Notes: generated by a model from the sequence alone, not told the origin. Counted from the first letter of the stretch, positions 12,377-23,339 are shown. The stretch is DNA of 64,000 nucleotides from Solea solea (GCF_958295425.1 NC_081144.1:23549398-23613397); one strand, 5' to 3'. Program-made: numbers and translations.

Positions 12377-13681
12377 ATTAAAGCTGCAAGCAGCGTTGTA
12401 CGGGACCTCGCGGCCGCCACCCTCTACCGGCATGTCATGTATAACGTGGGCTCTGGCCGGGTTACTTATCTCGCATGTGAAGTTTACTGCAGATTGGTCG
12501 ACGTATGGCAATGTTACGGGTTACTTCCTGTCTGGGAAGACCTACTTCCTGTGTGCAGGTCATGGTTTGCAAACATGTTCAGGGCGGGCCCTTGGTCTCA
12601 CATATCAAGTTTTGGGCCGATTGGTCAATGTTTGGCGGAGTTAAAGGGCACTTCCTGTTTCGGGCGACCTACTTCCTGTGTGCAGGTGGTGTCTTGCAGA
12701 TGTGTTCAGGGCAGGTCCTTGGTACCACGTATCAATTTTGGAGCCGATTGGTCAATGTATGGGCAAATGACAGGGCACTTCCTGTTTCAGGCACCCTACT
12801 TCCTGTGTGCAGGTGATGTCTTGCAGACGTGTTCAGGGCGGGCCCTTGATACCACGTATCAAGTTTCGGGCCGATTGGTCAATGTTTGGTGAAGTTAAAG
12901 GGCACTTCCTGTTTCAGACGATCTACTTCCTGTGTGCAGGTGATGTCTTGCAGATGTGTTCAGGGCGGGCCCATGGTCTCACATATCAAGTTTGGAGCCA
13001 ATCGGTCAATTTTTGGGCGAGTTACAGGGCACTTCCTGTTTAGCGGCGAAACGCGATAATCAAAATGGCCGACATCGCGTTGGGGTCAAGTTCGCATTCG
13101 TAGACGTGTTCAGGGGCGGGGTCTGGTGTCAGGTATGAAGTTTCGTGTGGATAGGCCAAAGTATGGCAAAGTTATAGCACACGTGTTGTTTCGTGGCGAG
13201 CCGCCAAAATTCGCCAAAATTCCGATGGCTGCCGTGGCCACGCCCCTTTGAATCTGCGAAAGTTTTCTATAACTTTTGATCTTGGATGGGTCTGGAACAA
13301 TATGACGCGTTTTCCGCGTTGCTACGATGAACGCCCTCAGACAAGTTCGTTCAGTTACGAAACTTGTAAAACGCCAAGATGGACGCCAAATCCAAGATGG
13401 CCGACTTCCTGTTGAGTCGAGGTCATGGTGTCAAAAGGATTTTTTGTTCGGCTTGCGCCGAACAATCACCCCTCCGAGTTTCGGGAAATTCGGTGAAACT
13501 AAATTTTGCCTGCTCCATAGGCCTGGACCTGTGGGGGCGCTACTGAGCCATTTTGCATTGGTTTTTCGCAATTCCGCTATTTTATCGAATTTTTCGGCAG
13601 TTCTGGTGTGCGTGCCAATTTTCGTCCGTTTTCACGCTGGTTCAGTGGGTCAAATTCAAGATCCCGTGGAGAGAAAGAAAA
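12377..13681 (+). repeat. array module A4, near-identical to A3
   Basis: About 1,305 bp with four subrepeats. It matches A3 along its length, including the diagnostic CGCGATAATCAAAATGG, GGTCTGGTGTCAGG and GAGCCGCCAAAATTC variants, which points to a very recent duplication or gene conversion. Confidence 0.85.
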
Positions 13682-13692
13682 TAATAATAATA

Positions 13693-14992
13693 ATTAAAGC
13701 TGCAAGCAGCGTTGTACGGGACCTCGCGGCCGCTACCCTCTACCGGCATGTCATGTATAACGTGGGCTCTGGCCGGGTTCCTTATCTCGCATGTGAAGTT
13801 TAGTGCAGATTGGTCGACGTATGGCAATGTTATGGGTCACTTCCTGACTGGGAGACCTACTTCCTGTGTGCAGGTCATGGTTTGCAAACATGTTCAGGGC
13901 GGGACCTTGGTCTAACATATCAAGTTTTGGGCTGATTGGTCAATGTTTGGCGGAGTTAAAGGGCACTTCCTGTTTCGGGCGACCTACTTCCTGTGTGCAG
14001 GTCATGTCTTGCAGACGTGTTCAGGGCGGGCCCTTGGTCTAACATATCAAGTTTCGGGCCGATTGGTCAATGTTTGGCGGAGTTAAAGGGCACTTCCTGT
14101 TTCGGGCGACCTACTTCCTGTGTGCAGGTCATGTCTTGCAGACGTGTTCAGGGCGGGCCCTTGGTCTCACATATCAAGTTTCGGGCCGATTGCTCAATGT
14201 TTGGTGAAGTTAAAGGGCACTTCCTGTTTCAGACAATCTACTTCCTGTGTGCAGGTGATGTCTTGCAGATGTGTTCAGGGCGGGCCCATGGTCTCACATA
14301 TCAAGTTTGGAGCCAATCGGTCAATTTTTGTGCGAGTTACAGGGCACTTCCTGTTTAGTGGCGAAACGCGTTAATCAAAATGGCCGACATGGCGTTGGGG
14401 TCAAGTTCGCATTCGTAGACGTGTTCAGGGGCGGGGTCTCGTGTCACGTATGAAGTTTCGTGCGGATAGGACAAAGTATGGCGAAGTTATAGCACACGTG
14501 TTGTTTCGTGGCGAGACGCCGAAATTCGCCAAAATTCCGATGGCTGCCGTGGCCACGCCCCTTTGAATCTGCGAAAGTTTTCTATAACTTTTGATCTTGG
14601 ATGGGTTTGGAACAATTTGACGCGTTTTGCGCGTTGCTACGATGAACGCCCTCAGACAAGTTCGTTCAGTTACGAAACTTGTAAAACGCCAAGATGGACG
14701 CCAAATCCAAGATGGCCGACTTCCTGTTGAGTCGAGGTCATGGTGTCAAAAGGATTTTTTGTTCGGCTTGCGCCGAACAATCGCCCCACCAAGTTTCGGG
14801 AAATTCGGTAAAACTAAATTTTGCCTGCTCCATAGGCAGTGACCTGTGGGGGCGCTAGTGAGCCATTTTGCATTGGTTTTTCGCAATTCCACTATTTTAT
14901 CGAATTTTTCGGCAGTTCTGGTGTGCGTGCCAATTTTCGTCCGTTTTCACGCTGGTTCAGGGGGTCAAATTCAAGATCCCGTGGAGAGAAAA
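13693..14992 (+). repeat. array module A5
   Basis: About 1,300 bp with four subrepeats. The head is of the GGGTTCCTTATCTCGC, GTTTAGTGCAG type, shared with A1 and A8. It directly follows A4 without an intervening B, as A8 follows A7. Confidence 0.85.
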
Positions 14993-15011
14993 ATAATAAT
15001 AATAATAATAA

Positions 15012-15210
15012 TTCCTAGAATAACAATATGTCCTCGCCCACTGCGTGGGCTCGGACCCTACGCGCGCTAGGTGCGTGCCCGGTCCTCGGTCCTTGCACAC
15101 TACTGTGTTTGTGCACGGTCCTAGGTCCTTGCACACTGCTTTGTTAGTGCTCGGTCCATGTTGCTCGAATTACAATAGGTCCTCGCACACTGTGTGAGTG
15201 CTCGGTCCCT
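15012..15210 (+). repeat. array module B3 (subtype a)
   Basis: 199 bp. It carries CGCGCGCTAGGTGCGTGCCC, a variant shared only with B8, so B3 and B8 have a recent common copy. Confidence 0.85.
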
Positions 15211-15211
15211 A

Positions 15212-16514
15212 ATTAAAGCTGCAAGCAGCGTTGTACGGGACCTCGCGGCCGCCACCCTCTACCGGCATGTCATGTATAACGTGGGCTCTGGCCGGGTTAC
15301 TTATCTCGCATGTGAAGTTTATTGCAGATTGGTCGACGTATGGCAATGTTACGGGTCACTTCCTGTCTGGGAAGACCTACTTCCTGTGTGCAGGTCATGG
15401 TTTGCAAACATGTTCAGGGTGGGCCCTTGGTACCACATATCAATTTTGGAGCCGATTGGTCAATGTATGGCCAAATGACAGGGCACTTCCTGTTTCGGGC
15501 GACCTACTTCCTGTGTGCAGGTGATGTCTTACAGACGTGTTCAGGGCAGGCCCTTCGTCTCACATATAAAGTTTCGAGCCGATTGGTCAATGTTTGGCGA
15601 CGTTAAAGAGCACTTCCTGTTTCAGACAATCTACTTCCTGTGTGCAGGTGATGTCTTGCAGACGTGTTCAGGGCGGGCCCTTGGTACCACATATTAAGTT
15701 TCGGGCCGATTGGTCAATGTTTGGTGAAGTTAAAGGGCACTTCCTGTTTCAGAGGATCTACTTCCTGTGTGCAGGTGATGTCTTGCATATGTGTTCAGGG
15801 CGGGCACATGGTCTCACATATCAAGTTTTGGGTCACTCGGGAAATTTTTGGGCGATTTACAGGGCACTTCCTGTTTAGCGGCGAAACGCGATAATCAAAA
15901 TGGCCGACATGGCGTTGGGGTCAAGTTCGCATTCGTAGACGTGTTCAGGGGCGGGGTCTGGTGTGACGTATGAAGTTTCGTGTGGATAGGCCAAAGTATG
16001 GCGAAGTTATAGCACACGTGTTGTTTCGTGGCGAGCCGCCGAAATTCGCCAAAATTCCGATGGCTGCCGTGGCCACGCCCCTTTGAATATGCGAAAGTTT
16101 TCTATAACTTTTGATCTTGGATGGGTCTGGAACAATATGACGTGTTTTCCGCGTTGCTACGATGAACGCCCTCAGACAAGTTCGTTCAGTTACGAAACTT
16201 GTAAAACGCCAAGATGGACGCCAAATCCAAGATGGCCGACTTCCTGTTGAGTCGAGGTCATGGTGTCAAAAGGATTTTTTGTTCGGCTTGCGCCGAACAA
16301 TCGCCCTACCGAGTTTCGGGAAATTCGGTGAAACTAAATTTTGCCTGCTCCATAGACATGACCTGTGGGGGCGCTACTGAGCCATTTTGCATTGGTTTTC
16401 CGCAATTCCACAATTTTATCGAATTTTTCGGCAGTTCTGATGTGCGTGCCAATTTTCGTCCGTTTTCACGCAGGTTCAGGGGGTCAAATTCAAGATCCCG
16501 TGGAGAGAAAGAAA
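15212..16514 (+). repeat. array module A6
   Basis: About 1,303 bp with four subrepeats; the head reads GTTTATTGCAG. It has private variants such as GGTCACTCGGGAAATTTTTG near 15,830, so it has diverged more than A3, A4 and A7. Confidence 0.85.
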
Positions 16515-16536
16515 ATAATAATAATAATAATAATAA

Positions 16537-16735
16537 TTCCTAGAATAACAATATGTCCTCGCCCACTGCGTGGGCTCGGACCCTACGCGCACTGTGTGAG
16601 TGCTTGGTCCTTGGTCCTTGCACACTACTGTGTTTGTGCACGGTCCTAGGTCCTTGCACACTGCTGTGTGAGTGCGCGGTTTATGTTGCTCGAATTACAA
16701 TAGGTCCTCGCACACTGTGTGAGTGCTCGGTCCCT
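16537..16735 (+). repeat. array module B4 (subtype b)
   Basis: 199 bp, carrying the GCGCGGTTTATG marker. It joins A7 directly, as B2 joins A4. Confidence 0.85.
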
Positions 16736-16736
16736 A

Positions 16737-18041
16737 ATTAAAGCTGCAAGCAGCGTTGTACGGGACCTCGCGGCCACCACCCTCTACCGGCATGTCATGT
16801 ATAACGTGGGCTCTGGCCGGGTTACTTATCTCGCATGTGAAGTTTACTGCAGATTGGTCGACGTATGGCAATGTTACGGGTCACTTCCTGTCTGGGAAGA
16901 CCTACTTCCTGTGTGCAGGTCATGGTTTGCAAACATGTTCAGGGCGGGCCCTTGGTCTCACATATCAAGTTTTGGGCCGATTGGTCAATGTTTGGCGGAG
17001 TTAAAGGGCACTTCCTGTTTCGGGCGACCTACTTCCTGTGTGCAGGTGGTGTCTTGCAGATGTGTTCAGGGCAGGTCCTTGGTACCACGTATCAATTTTG
17101 GAGCCGATTGGTCAATGTATGGGCAAATGACAGGGCACTTCCTGTTTCAGGCACCCTACTTCCTGTGTGCAGGTGATGTCTTGCAGACGTGTTCAGGGCG
17201 GGCCCTTGATACCACGTATCAAGTTTCGGGCCGATTGGTCAATGTTTGGTGAAGTTAAAGGGCACTTCCTGTTTCAGACGATCTACTTCCTGTGTGCAGG
17301 TGATGTCTTGCAGATGTGTTCAGGGCGGGCCCATGGTCTCACATATCAAGTTTGGAGCCAATCGGTCAATTTTTGGGCGAGTTACAGGGCACTTCCTGTT
17401 TAGCGGCGAAACGCGTAAATCAAAATGGCCGACATCGCGTTGGGGTCAAGTTCGCATTCGTAGACGTGTTCAGGGGCGGGGTCTCGTGTCACGTATGAAG
17501 TTTCATGCGGATAGGACAAAGTATGGCGAAGTTATAGCACACGTGTTGTTTCGTGGCGAGACGCCGAAATTCGCCAAAATTCCGATGGCTGCCGTGGCCA
17601 CGCCCCTTTGAATCTGCGAAAGTTTTCTATAACTTTTGATCTTGGATGGGTCTGGAACAATATGACGCGTTTTCCGCGTTGCTACGATGAACGCCCTCAG
17701 ACAAGTTCGTTCAGTTACGAAACTTGTAAAACGCCAAGATGGACGCCAAATCCAAGATGGCCGACTTCCTGTTGAGTCGAGGTCATGGTGTCAAAAGGAT
17801 TTTTTGTTCGGCTTGCGCCGAACAATCGCCCCACCGAGTTTCGGGAAATTCGGTGAAACTAAATTTTGCCTGCTCCATAGGCAGTGACCTGTGGGGGCGC
17901 TACTGAGCCACTTTGCATTGTTTTTTCGCAATTACACTATTTTATCGAATTTTTCGGCAGTTCTGGTGTGTGTGCCAATTTTCGTCCGTTTTCACGCAGG
18001 TTCAGGGGGTCAAATTCAAGATCCCGTGGAGAGAAAGAAAA
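16737..18041 (+). repeat. array module A7
   Basis: About 1,305 bp with four subrepeats. Its 5' two thirds match A3/A4. The part after about 17,400 matches the A2/A5 type (GGTCTCGTGTCACG, GAGACGCCGAAATTC), which suggests recombination between A lineages inside the module. Confidence 0.8.
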
Positions 18042-18052
18042 TAATAATAATA

Positions 18053-19732
18053 ATTAAAGCTGCAAGCAGCGTTGTACGGGACCTCGCGGCCGCCACCCTC
18101 TACCGGCATGTCATGTATAACGTGGGCTCTGGCCGGGTTCCTTATCTCGCATGTGAAGTTTAGTGCAGATTGGTCGACGTATGGCAATGTTACGGGTCAC
18201 TTCCTGTCTGGGAGACCTACTTCCTGTGTGCAGGTCATGGTTTGCAAACATGTTCAGGGCGGGCCCTTGGTCTCACATATCAAGTTTTGGGCCGATTGGT
18301 CAATGTTTGGCGGAGTTAAAGGGCACTTCCTGTTTTGGGCGACCTACTTCCTGTGTGCAGGTGATGTCTTGCAGATGTGTTCAGGGAGGGCCCATGATCT
18401 CACATATCAAGTTTCAGGTCGATTGGTCAATGTACGGGCAAATGACAGGGCACTTCCTGTTTCGGGTGACCTTCTTCCTGTGTGCAGCTGATGTCTTGCA
18501 GACGTGTTCAGGGCGGGCCCTTGGTCTCACATGTCAAGTTTCGGGCCGATTGGTCAATGTTTGGCAAAAGACAGGGCACTTCCTGTTTCGGGCGACCTAC
18601 TTCCTGTGTGCAGGTGGTGTCTTGCAGATGTGTTCAGGGCAGGTCCTTGGTACCACGTATCAATTTTGGAGCCGATTGGTCAATGTATGGGCAAATGACA
18701 GGGCACTTCCTGTTTCAGGCACCCTACTTCCTGTGTGCAGGTGATGTCTTGCAGACGTGTTCAGGGCGGGCCCTTGATACCACGTATCAAGTTTCGGGCC
18801 GATTGGTCAATGTTTGGTGAAGTTAAAGGGCACTTCCTGTTTCAGAGGAACTACTTCCTGTGTGCAGGTGATGTCTTGCAGATTTGTTCAGGGCAGGCCC
18901 TTGGTCGCACGTATCAAGTTTGGGGCCGATTGGTCAATGTTTGGTGAAGTTAAAGGGCACTTCCTGTTTCAGAGGATCTACTTCCTGTGTGCAGGTGATG
19001 TCTTGCATACGTGTTCAGGGCGGGCACATGGTCTCACATATCAAGTTTTGGGCCAATCGGTAAATTTTTGGGCGAGTTACAGGGCACTTCCTGTTTAGCG
19101 GCGAAACGCGATAATCAAAATGGCCGACATCGTGTTGGGGTCAAGTTCGCATTCGTAGACGTGTTCAGGGGCGGGGTCTCGAGTCACGTATCAAGTTTCG
19201 TGTGGATAGGCCAAAGTATGGCGAAGTTATAGCACACGTGTTGTTTCGTGGCGAGCCGCCGAAATTCGCCAAAATTCCGATGGCTGCCGTGGCCACGCCC
19301 CTTTGAATCTGCGAAAGTTTTCTATAACTTTTGATCTTGGATGGGTTTGGAACAATTTGACGCGTTTTGCGCGTTGCTACGATGAACGCCCTCAGACAAG
19401 TTCGTTCAGTTACGAAACTTGTAAAACGCCAAGATGGACGCCAAATCCAAGATGGCCGACTTCCTGTTGAGTCGAGGTCATGGTGTCAAAAGGATTTTTT
19501 GTTCGGCTTGTGCCGAACAATCACCCCACCAAGTTTCGGGAAATTCGGTAAAACTAAATTTTGCCTGCTCCATAGGCAGTGACCTGTGGGGGCGCTAGTG
19601 AGCCATTTTGCATTGGTTTTTCGCAATTCCACAAATTTATCAAATTTTTCGGCAGTTCTGATGTGCGTGCCAATTTTCGTCCGTTTTCACGCTGGTTCAG
19701 GGGGTCAAATTCGAGATTCCATGCGGAGAAAA
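18053..19732 (+). repeat. array module A8 (seven 127-bp subrepeats)
   Basis: About 1,680 bp. It exceeds the standard module by about 381 bp, which is three extra 127-bp subrepeats between 18,198 and 19,084. It ends with a variant terminus (GATTCCATGCGGAGAA). It is the last A module before a run of four B modules. Confidence 0.85.
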
Positions 19733-19754
19733 ATAATAATAATAATAATAATAA

Positions 19755-19953
19755 TTCCTAGAATAACAATATGTCCTCGCCCACTGCGTGGGCTCGGACC
19801 CTCCGCGCACTGTGTGAGTGCTTGGTCCTCGGTCCTTGCACACTACTGTGTTTGTGCACAGTCCTAGGTCCTTGCACACTGCTGTGTGAGTGCGCGGTTT
19901 ATGTTGCTCGAATTACAATAGGTCCTCGCACACTGTGTGAGTGCTCGGTCCCT
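19755..19953 (+). repeat. array module B5 (subtype b)
   Basis: 199 bp, first of four consecutive B modules. It carries GGACCCTCCGCGCACTG, shared with B6. Confidence 0.85.
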
Positions 19954-19970
19954 AATAATAATAATAATAA

Positions 19971-20169
19971 TTCCTAGAATAACAATATGTCCTCGCCCAC
20001 TGCGTGGGCTCGGACCCTCCGCGCACTGTGTGAGTGCTTGGTCCTCGGTCCTTGCACACTACTGTGTTAGTGCTCGGTCCTAGGTCCTTGCACACTGCTT
20101 TGTTAGTGCTCGGTCCATGTTGCTCGAATTACAATAGGTCCTCGCACACTGTGTGAGTGCTCGGTCCCT
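19971..20169 (+). repeat. array module B6 (subtype a)
   Basis: 199 bp with the subtype a markers TGTTAGTGCTCGGTCC and TTTGTTAGTGC. It is separated from B5 by a short AAT run. Confidence 0.85.
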
Positions 20170-20183
20170 AATAATAATAATAA

Positions 20184-20382
20184 TTCCTAGAATAACAATA
20201 TGTCCTCGCCCACTGCGTGGGCTCGGACCCTACGCGCACTGTGTGAGTGCTTGGTCCTCGGTCCTTGCACACTACTGTGTTTGTGCACAGTCCTAGGTCC
20301 TTGCACACTGCTGTGTGAGTGCGCGGTTTATGTTGCTCGAATTACAATAGGTCCTCGCACACTGTGTGAGTGCTCGGTCCCT
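20184..20382 (+). repeat. array module B7 (subtype b)
   Basis: 199 bp with the subtype b markers. The B5-B8 run alternates b-a-b-a, which suggests that a two-module B unit was duplicated. Confidence 0.85.
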
Positions 20383-20390
20383 AATAATAA

Positions 20391-20589
20391 TTCCTAGAAT
20401 AACAATATGTCCTCGCCCACTGCGTGGGCTCGGACCCTACGCGCGCTAGGTGCGTGCCCGGTCCTCGGTCCTTGCACACTACTGTGTTTGTGCACGGTCC
20501 TAGGTCCTTGCACACTGCTTTGTTAGTGCTCGGTCCATGTTGCTCGAATTACAATAGGTCCTCGCACACTGTGTGAGTGCTCGGTCCCT
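20391..20589 (+). repeat. array module B8 (subtype a), right edge of array
   Basis: 199 bp, sharing the B3-specific CTAGGTGCGTGCCC variant. The array ends here in a short imperfect AAT tract (AATAATAGTAATGATAATAAT) that leads into single-copy-looking DNA. Confidence 0.85.
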
Positions 20590-20609
20590 AATAATAGTAA
20601 TGATAATAA

Positions 20610-21160
20610 TAAACATAGCAAGAAGTGTAGATTAAGACGATGGCAAAACTAGGGAATAATAATAATAAAACTATAAGTTAGGCTTTAAAAATAGGAATAG
20701 TACAAACACCTGCTTACTATGGATCAGAGTTCTGTATTGCATGTTTTGTTTACGACAGCAAGGAAAATTATTACAACTAATTGGACGAAATCCTCCATAT
20801 GATTGTCCAGTGGCAACAGGAAGTAATTTGCATTTACATAATGGAATACTGCCCAGTTGCATCGTTTTGAGACGATGGTCTCCAGTAATTCAACGTCTTG
20901 GCCATGATTCTTGTACCTTATCCATTTTAGAATTGTATGAATCATGATGTATGTTTATTTTACATACATCTCGTTGTTTCATGTCCACAAATTGTCATGA
21001 TAAGTCATGAGTGATAGTTAAGATGATGACAAATTACCTAAATTAATGAGGGTATCATGTTTTTCAGTGCAGTACTACTCGATACCAGATCACGTCTGAT
21101 CTTTAACCTCGACTCTGGAGCAGTTAACAGGCTTAAGACACAGGCTGGCAAACCTAAGGG
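20610..21160. other. unassigned AT-rich DNA right of the array
   Basis: I see no gene or known repeat. Overlapping short frames on both strands (68 and 73 aa) have no recognisable domain. Confidence 0.4.
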
Positions 21161-21164
21161 ACGT

Positions 21165-21345
21165 ATAACCGTGGTTCCAACAAGTGGAACGGTTCAGTTT
21201 GGTACGGTATGTGTTTTTTTGTTTGCATCCTTCCCTTGGGGAACCAGCGCTAGATGGTACGGTCTGGGTGGAGCCCACGACATTCAGCTGATTGGGCAAC
21301 AGGAAAACATCGATGTCATCGCACTAGTACGATGACACTACGTAT
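21165..21345. repeat. MITE-like repeat fragment
   Basis: It contains GTGGTTCCAACAAGTGGAACG, GGTTCAGTTTGGTACGGTA and GATGGTACGGTCTGGGTGGA, wording I associate with a short fish DNA repeat. A tiny related piece (TTTCCACCAAGTGGTTCAAT) lies near 51,835. Ends not resolved. Confidence 0.4.
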
Positions 21346-21364
21346 CTCGCTGACGTGACCATCA

Positions 21365-21545
21365 CACTGCAAAAAGTGCCTCTAAAAAAAACATGAAAAT
21401 ATAACCACTATTAGGGGAAAATGACTTGTTTCAAGCAAAGTGATCTGCCAGTGCAGCAAGAAAATGGCCCTTGTTAAGTTTTCTTGAAACAAGTCAAATT
21501 ATTTTAAGTATCTTGAGCCTTAATAAGTAAATAAGTCCAAACATG
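21365..21545. repeat. interspersed DNA repeat with internal inverted segments
   Basis: AAATGACTTGTTTCAAGCAA and CTTGAAACAAGTCAAATTAT are inverted relative to each other about 50 bp apart. I recall this pair from a widespread fish DNA repeat. Non-coding. Confidence 0.45.
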
Positions 21546-22920
21546 GCACAGCCCACACCCCGCCTACCAAGTAAAGGTACTGTTCTCAGTCGAAGAAGGA
21601 AAGAAACGAACAGGTCCCAAAACCGACCTTAACACACGAGGGCCCTCTGAACGACAACATGACCAGATTATTTATATCTTTTTTCTTACTTTTAATCCTG
21701 GGAGGTTATCACCCTTGCCTTCTCATACCGGTAGAGCTAACGGCTAAGCTAACAAGGGAGTTGGTTTGTTAGTTCTTAGCTATTTTACGGTTTAGAACCC
21801 ACAAATTCTTCCACACCACGCTTTTCAGATCCCTTTAGTTTATTTTTCTCATGGATCTAAGGTGAAGCTGTGCCCACAGTGCCCTCTGCTGGACCATGTG
21901 GTGATTACTTCTGATGTACTTCTAGGCTGTAACTCCAATTTTGATGGATATTCCAAATTTGGTTTAAAAAAAAGTGGTGGCGGTAACATATACACACACA
22001 CACATAAATCTGTGCATTAACACAAGGTCCAGTGAACTTCAACCAAGAGCAGATGTTCTTGTCTTAATTAACTAATTATAATCTATGACTGTGGACATTC
22101 ATGACTGGTTACATTCATGCCATCTATCATGGTATGAAACTGCAGGTAACAAAGATAGCTTTTTATGAGCAGTGACAGACATGACAAATCTGTCATCACT
22201 TTTCATCCCCCACTGCCCTCTGTGTGTGTGTGGATACTGTGTGTAGTAAAAGGTAGGGGGGAGGGGCAAGGTCACATGTTTTAGGAGATTGTCCTCCAAC
22301 ATTAGTTAGCAGGTTTTAACCTTCATGTCAAATAGAACACCCGTCACATGACCTTAAAAAAGGCAGACAAGGAAACGAGGAGTGCACCGAGACAGAAAAC
22401 TAATTAAGAAAAACCTTGTTTTCTCAGGAGTATATTGATCATCCTTACCTGATGTTAATTGTATCTGAAAAATAACTGAAGCAGGTGGTAGACGATCCAG
22501 TCCAGACGCAGGACCACACACTTGGTGTTTCATCAAACCTTTCCATGGTTCTTGTCGGAAGACTGCTCAACTTGCTCTCATTGGTTATTGCTGAGTTCTG
22601 TTTGTGCCCAAACTGGACGAGCTACGTTTGAAATCAGGAAGACTCTAATGCGTCCGATGATGTTAAAATCCCACCTGTTAATCCCTTATACTACAGGATA
22701 ATTTGGTCAGATAATCTGTTCAAATCAGCCTAAAATTGGAAGACATGCACAATTGTCGGAAAAGGCCAGATCGGGACCGAAATCTGGCCAGTTATCCTCT
22801 AGTCTAGGGTGGGGCTTAAAGCAGATACACATATTTCTCCCCTTCAAACATTATGTTAGACACATGAAAAAAAACAACAACTTTGGAGTAAATATTTATG
22901 GAGTAAAGGTTGAAGATGAG
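21545..22920. other. no recognised feature
   Basis: I see no exon, RNA gene or transposon that I can support. A short CA run lies near 21,990. Confidence 0.4.
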
Positions 22921-22924
22921 GACG

Positions 22925-23335
22925 TAGAAAAGATTTTTTTTTTGGCACTAATGACATAGCTAAAGATATTGCTACGTTGCTTTGGAGCTAATTACATAGC
23001 TAAAGATATTGCTACGTTGCTTTGGAGCTAATTACATAGCTAAGGATTTTTTACACTCGCAGCACAGCTGATGAGGATGTAGCCGAAGACGTGGCTAACT
23101 GGTGTTGCAGCTGATAATGTAGTTAATGGCTGATAACTTGCATCACAGCTTAAGACATAGCTAAAGATTATCGCTAAATTGTGCTGCAGATGATGACTTG
23201 GCTAAAAACATTGCTAACCTGTAGTTAAAGATGTTGCTAACGAGCGCTTGAGCTCATGACGTAGCTGACGATTTTGTATTGTAGGTGAGGTAGCACGTGA
23301 AGATGCTAACTTGCATTGCAGCTGATTACTTTAGA
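22925..23335. repeat. degenerate ~40-45-bp tandem repeat
   Basis: Two adjacent units of about 40 bp (ACATAGCTAAAGATATTGCT then ACGTTGCTTTGGAGCTAATT) are identical around 22,958-23,037. Further right, blocks such as GACATAGCTAAAGATTATCGC, GCTAAAAACATTGCTAACCT and GTTAAAGATGTTGCTAACGAG continue the motif with increasing divergence. Non-coding in all frames. Confidence 0.75.
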
Positions 23336-23339
23336 CTGA

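Larger units (their letters stand above)
7886..20589 (+). repeat. 12.7-kb composite higher-order tandem array (modules A and B)
   Basis: Eight A modules begin ATTAAAGCTGCAAGCAGCG and end near CCGTGGAGAGAAA. Eight B modules begin TTCCTAGAATAACAATATG and end GTGCTCGGTCCCT. All are direct repeats joined by AAT runs. The order is A1 A2 B1 A3 B2 / A4 A5 B3 A6 B4 / A7 A8 B5 B6 B7 B8, so a five-module unit of about 4.4-4.5 kb has been amplified. B1, B3, B6 and B8 share one sequence subtype; B2, B4, B5 and B7 share another. All open frames here (up to 193 aa) are repeat artefacts. I recognise the module ends as an interspersed fish repeat linked to AAT microsatellites, but cannot assign a superfamily. 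Confidence 0.9.

Noticed and set aside
10827..19098. Many 60-193-aa plus-strand open frames in the composite array (for example at 10,827-11,363 and 18,163-18,744)
   Set aside because: They are produced by the 127-bp repeats, occur in all three frames at once, shift frame from unit to unit and have no domain.
7886..20589. CRISPR-like array
   Set aside because: Repeats are long (127, 199 and ~1,300 bp), there are no unique short spacers, no cas genes, and the context is eukaryotic.
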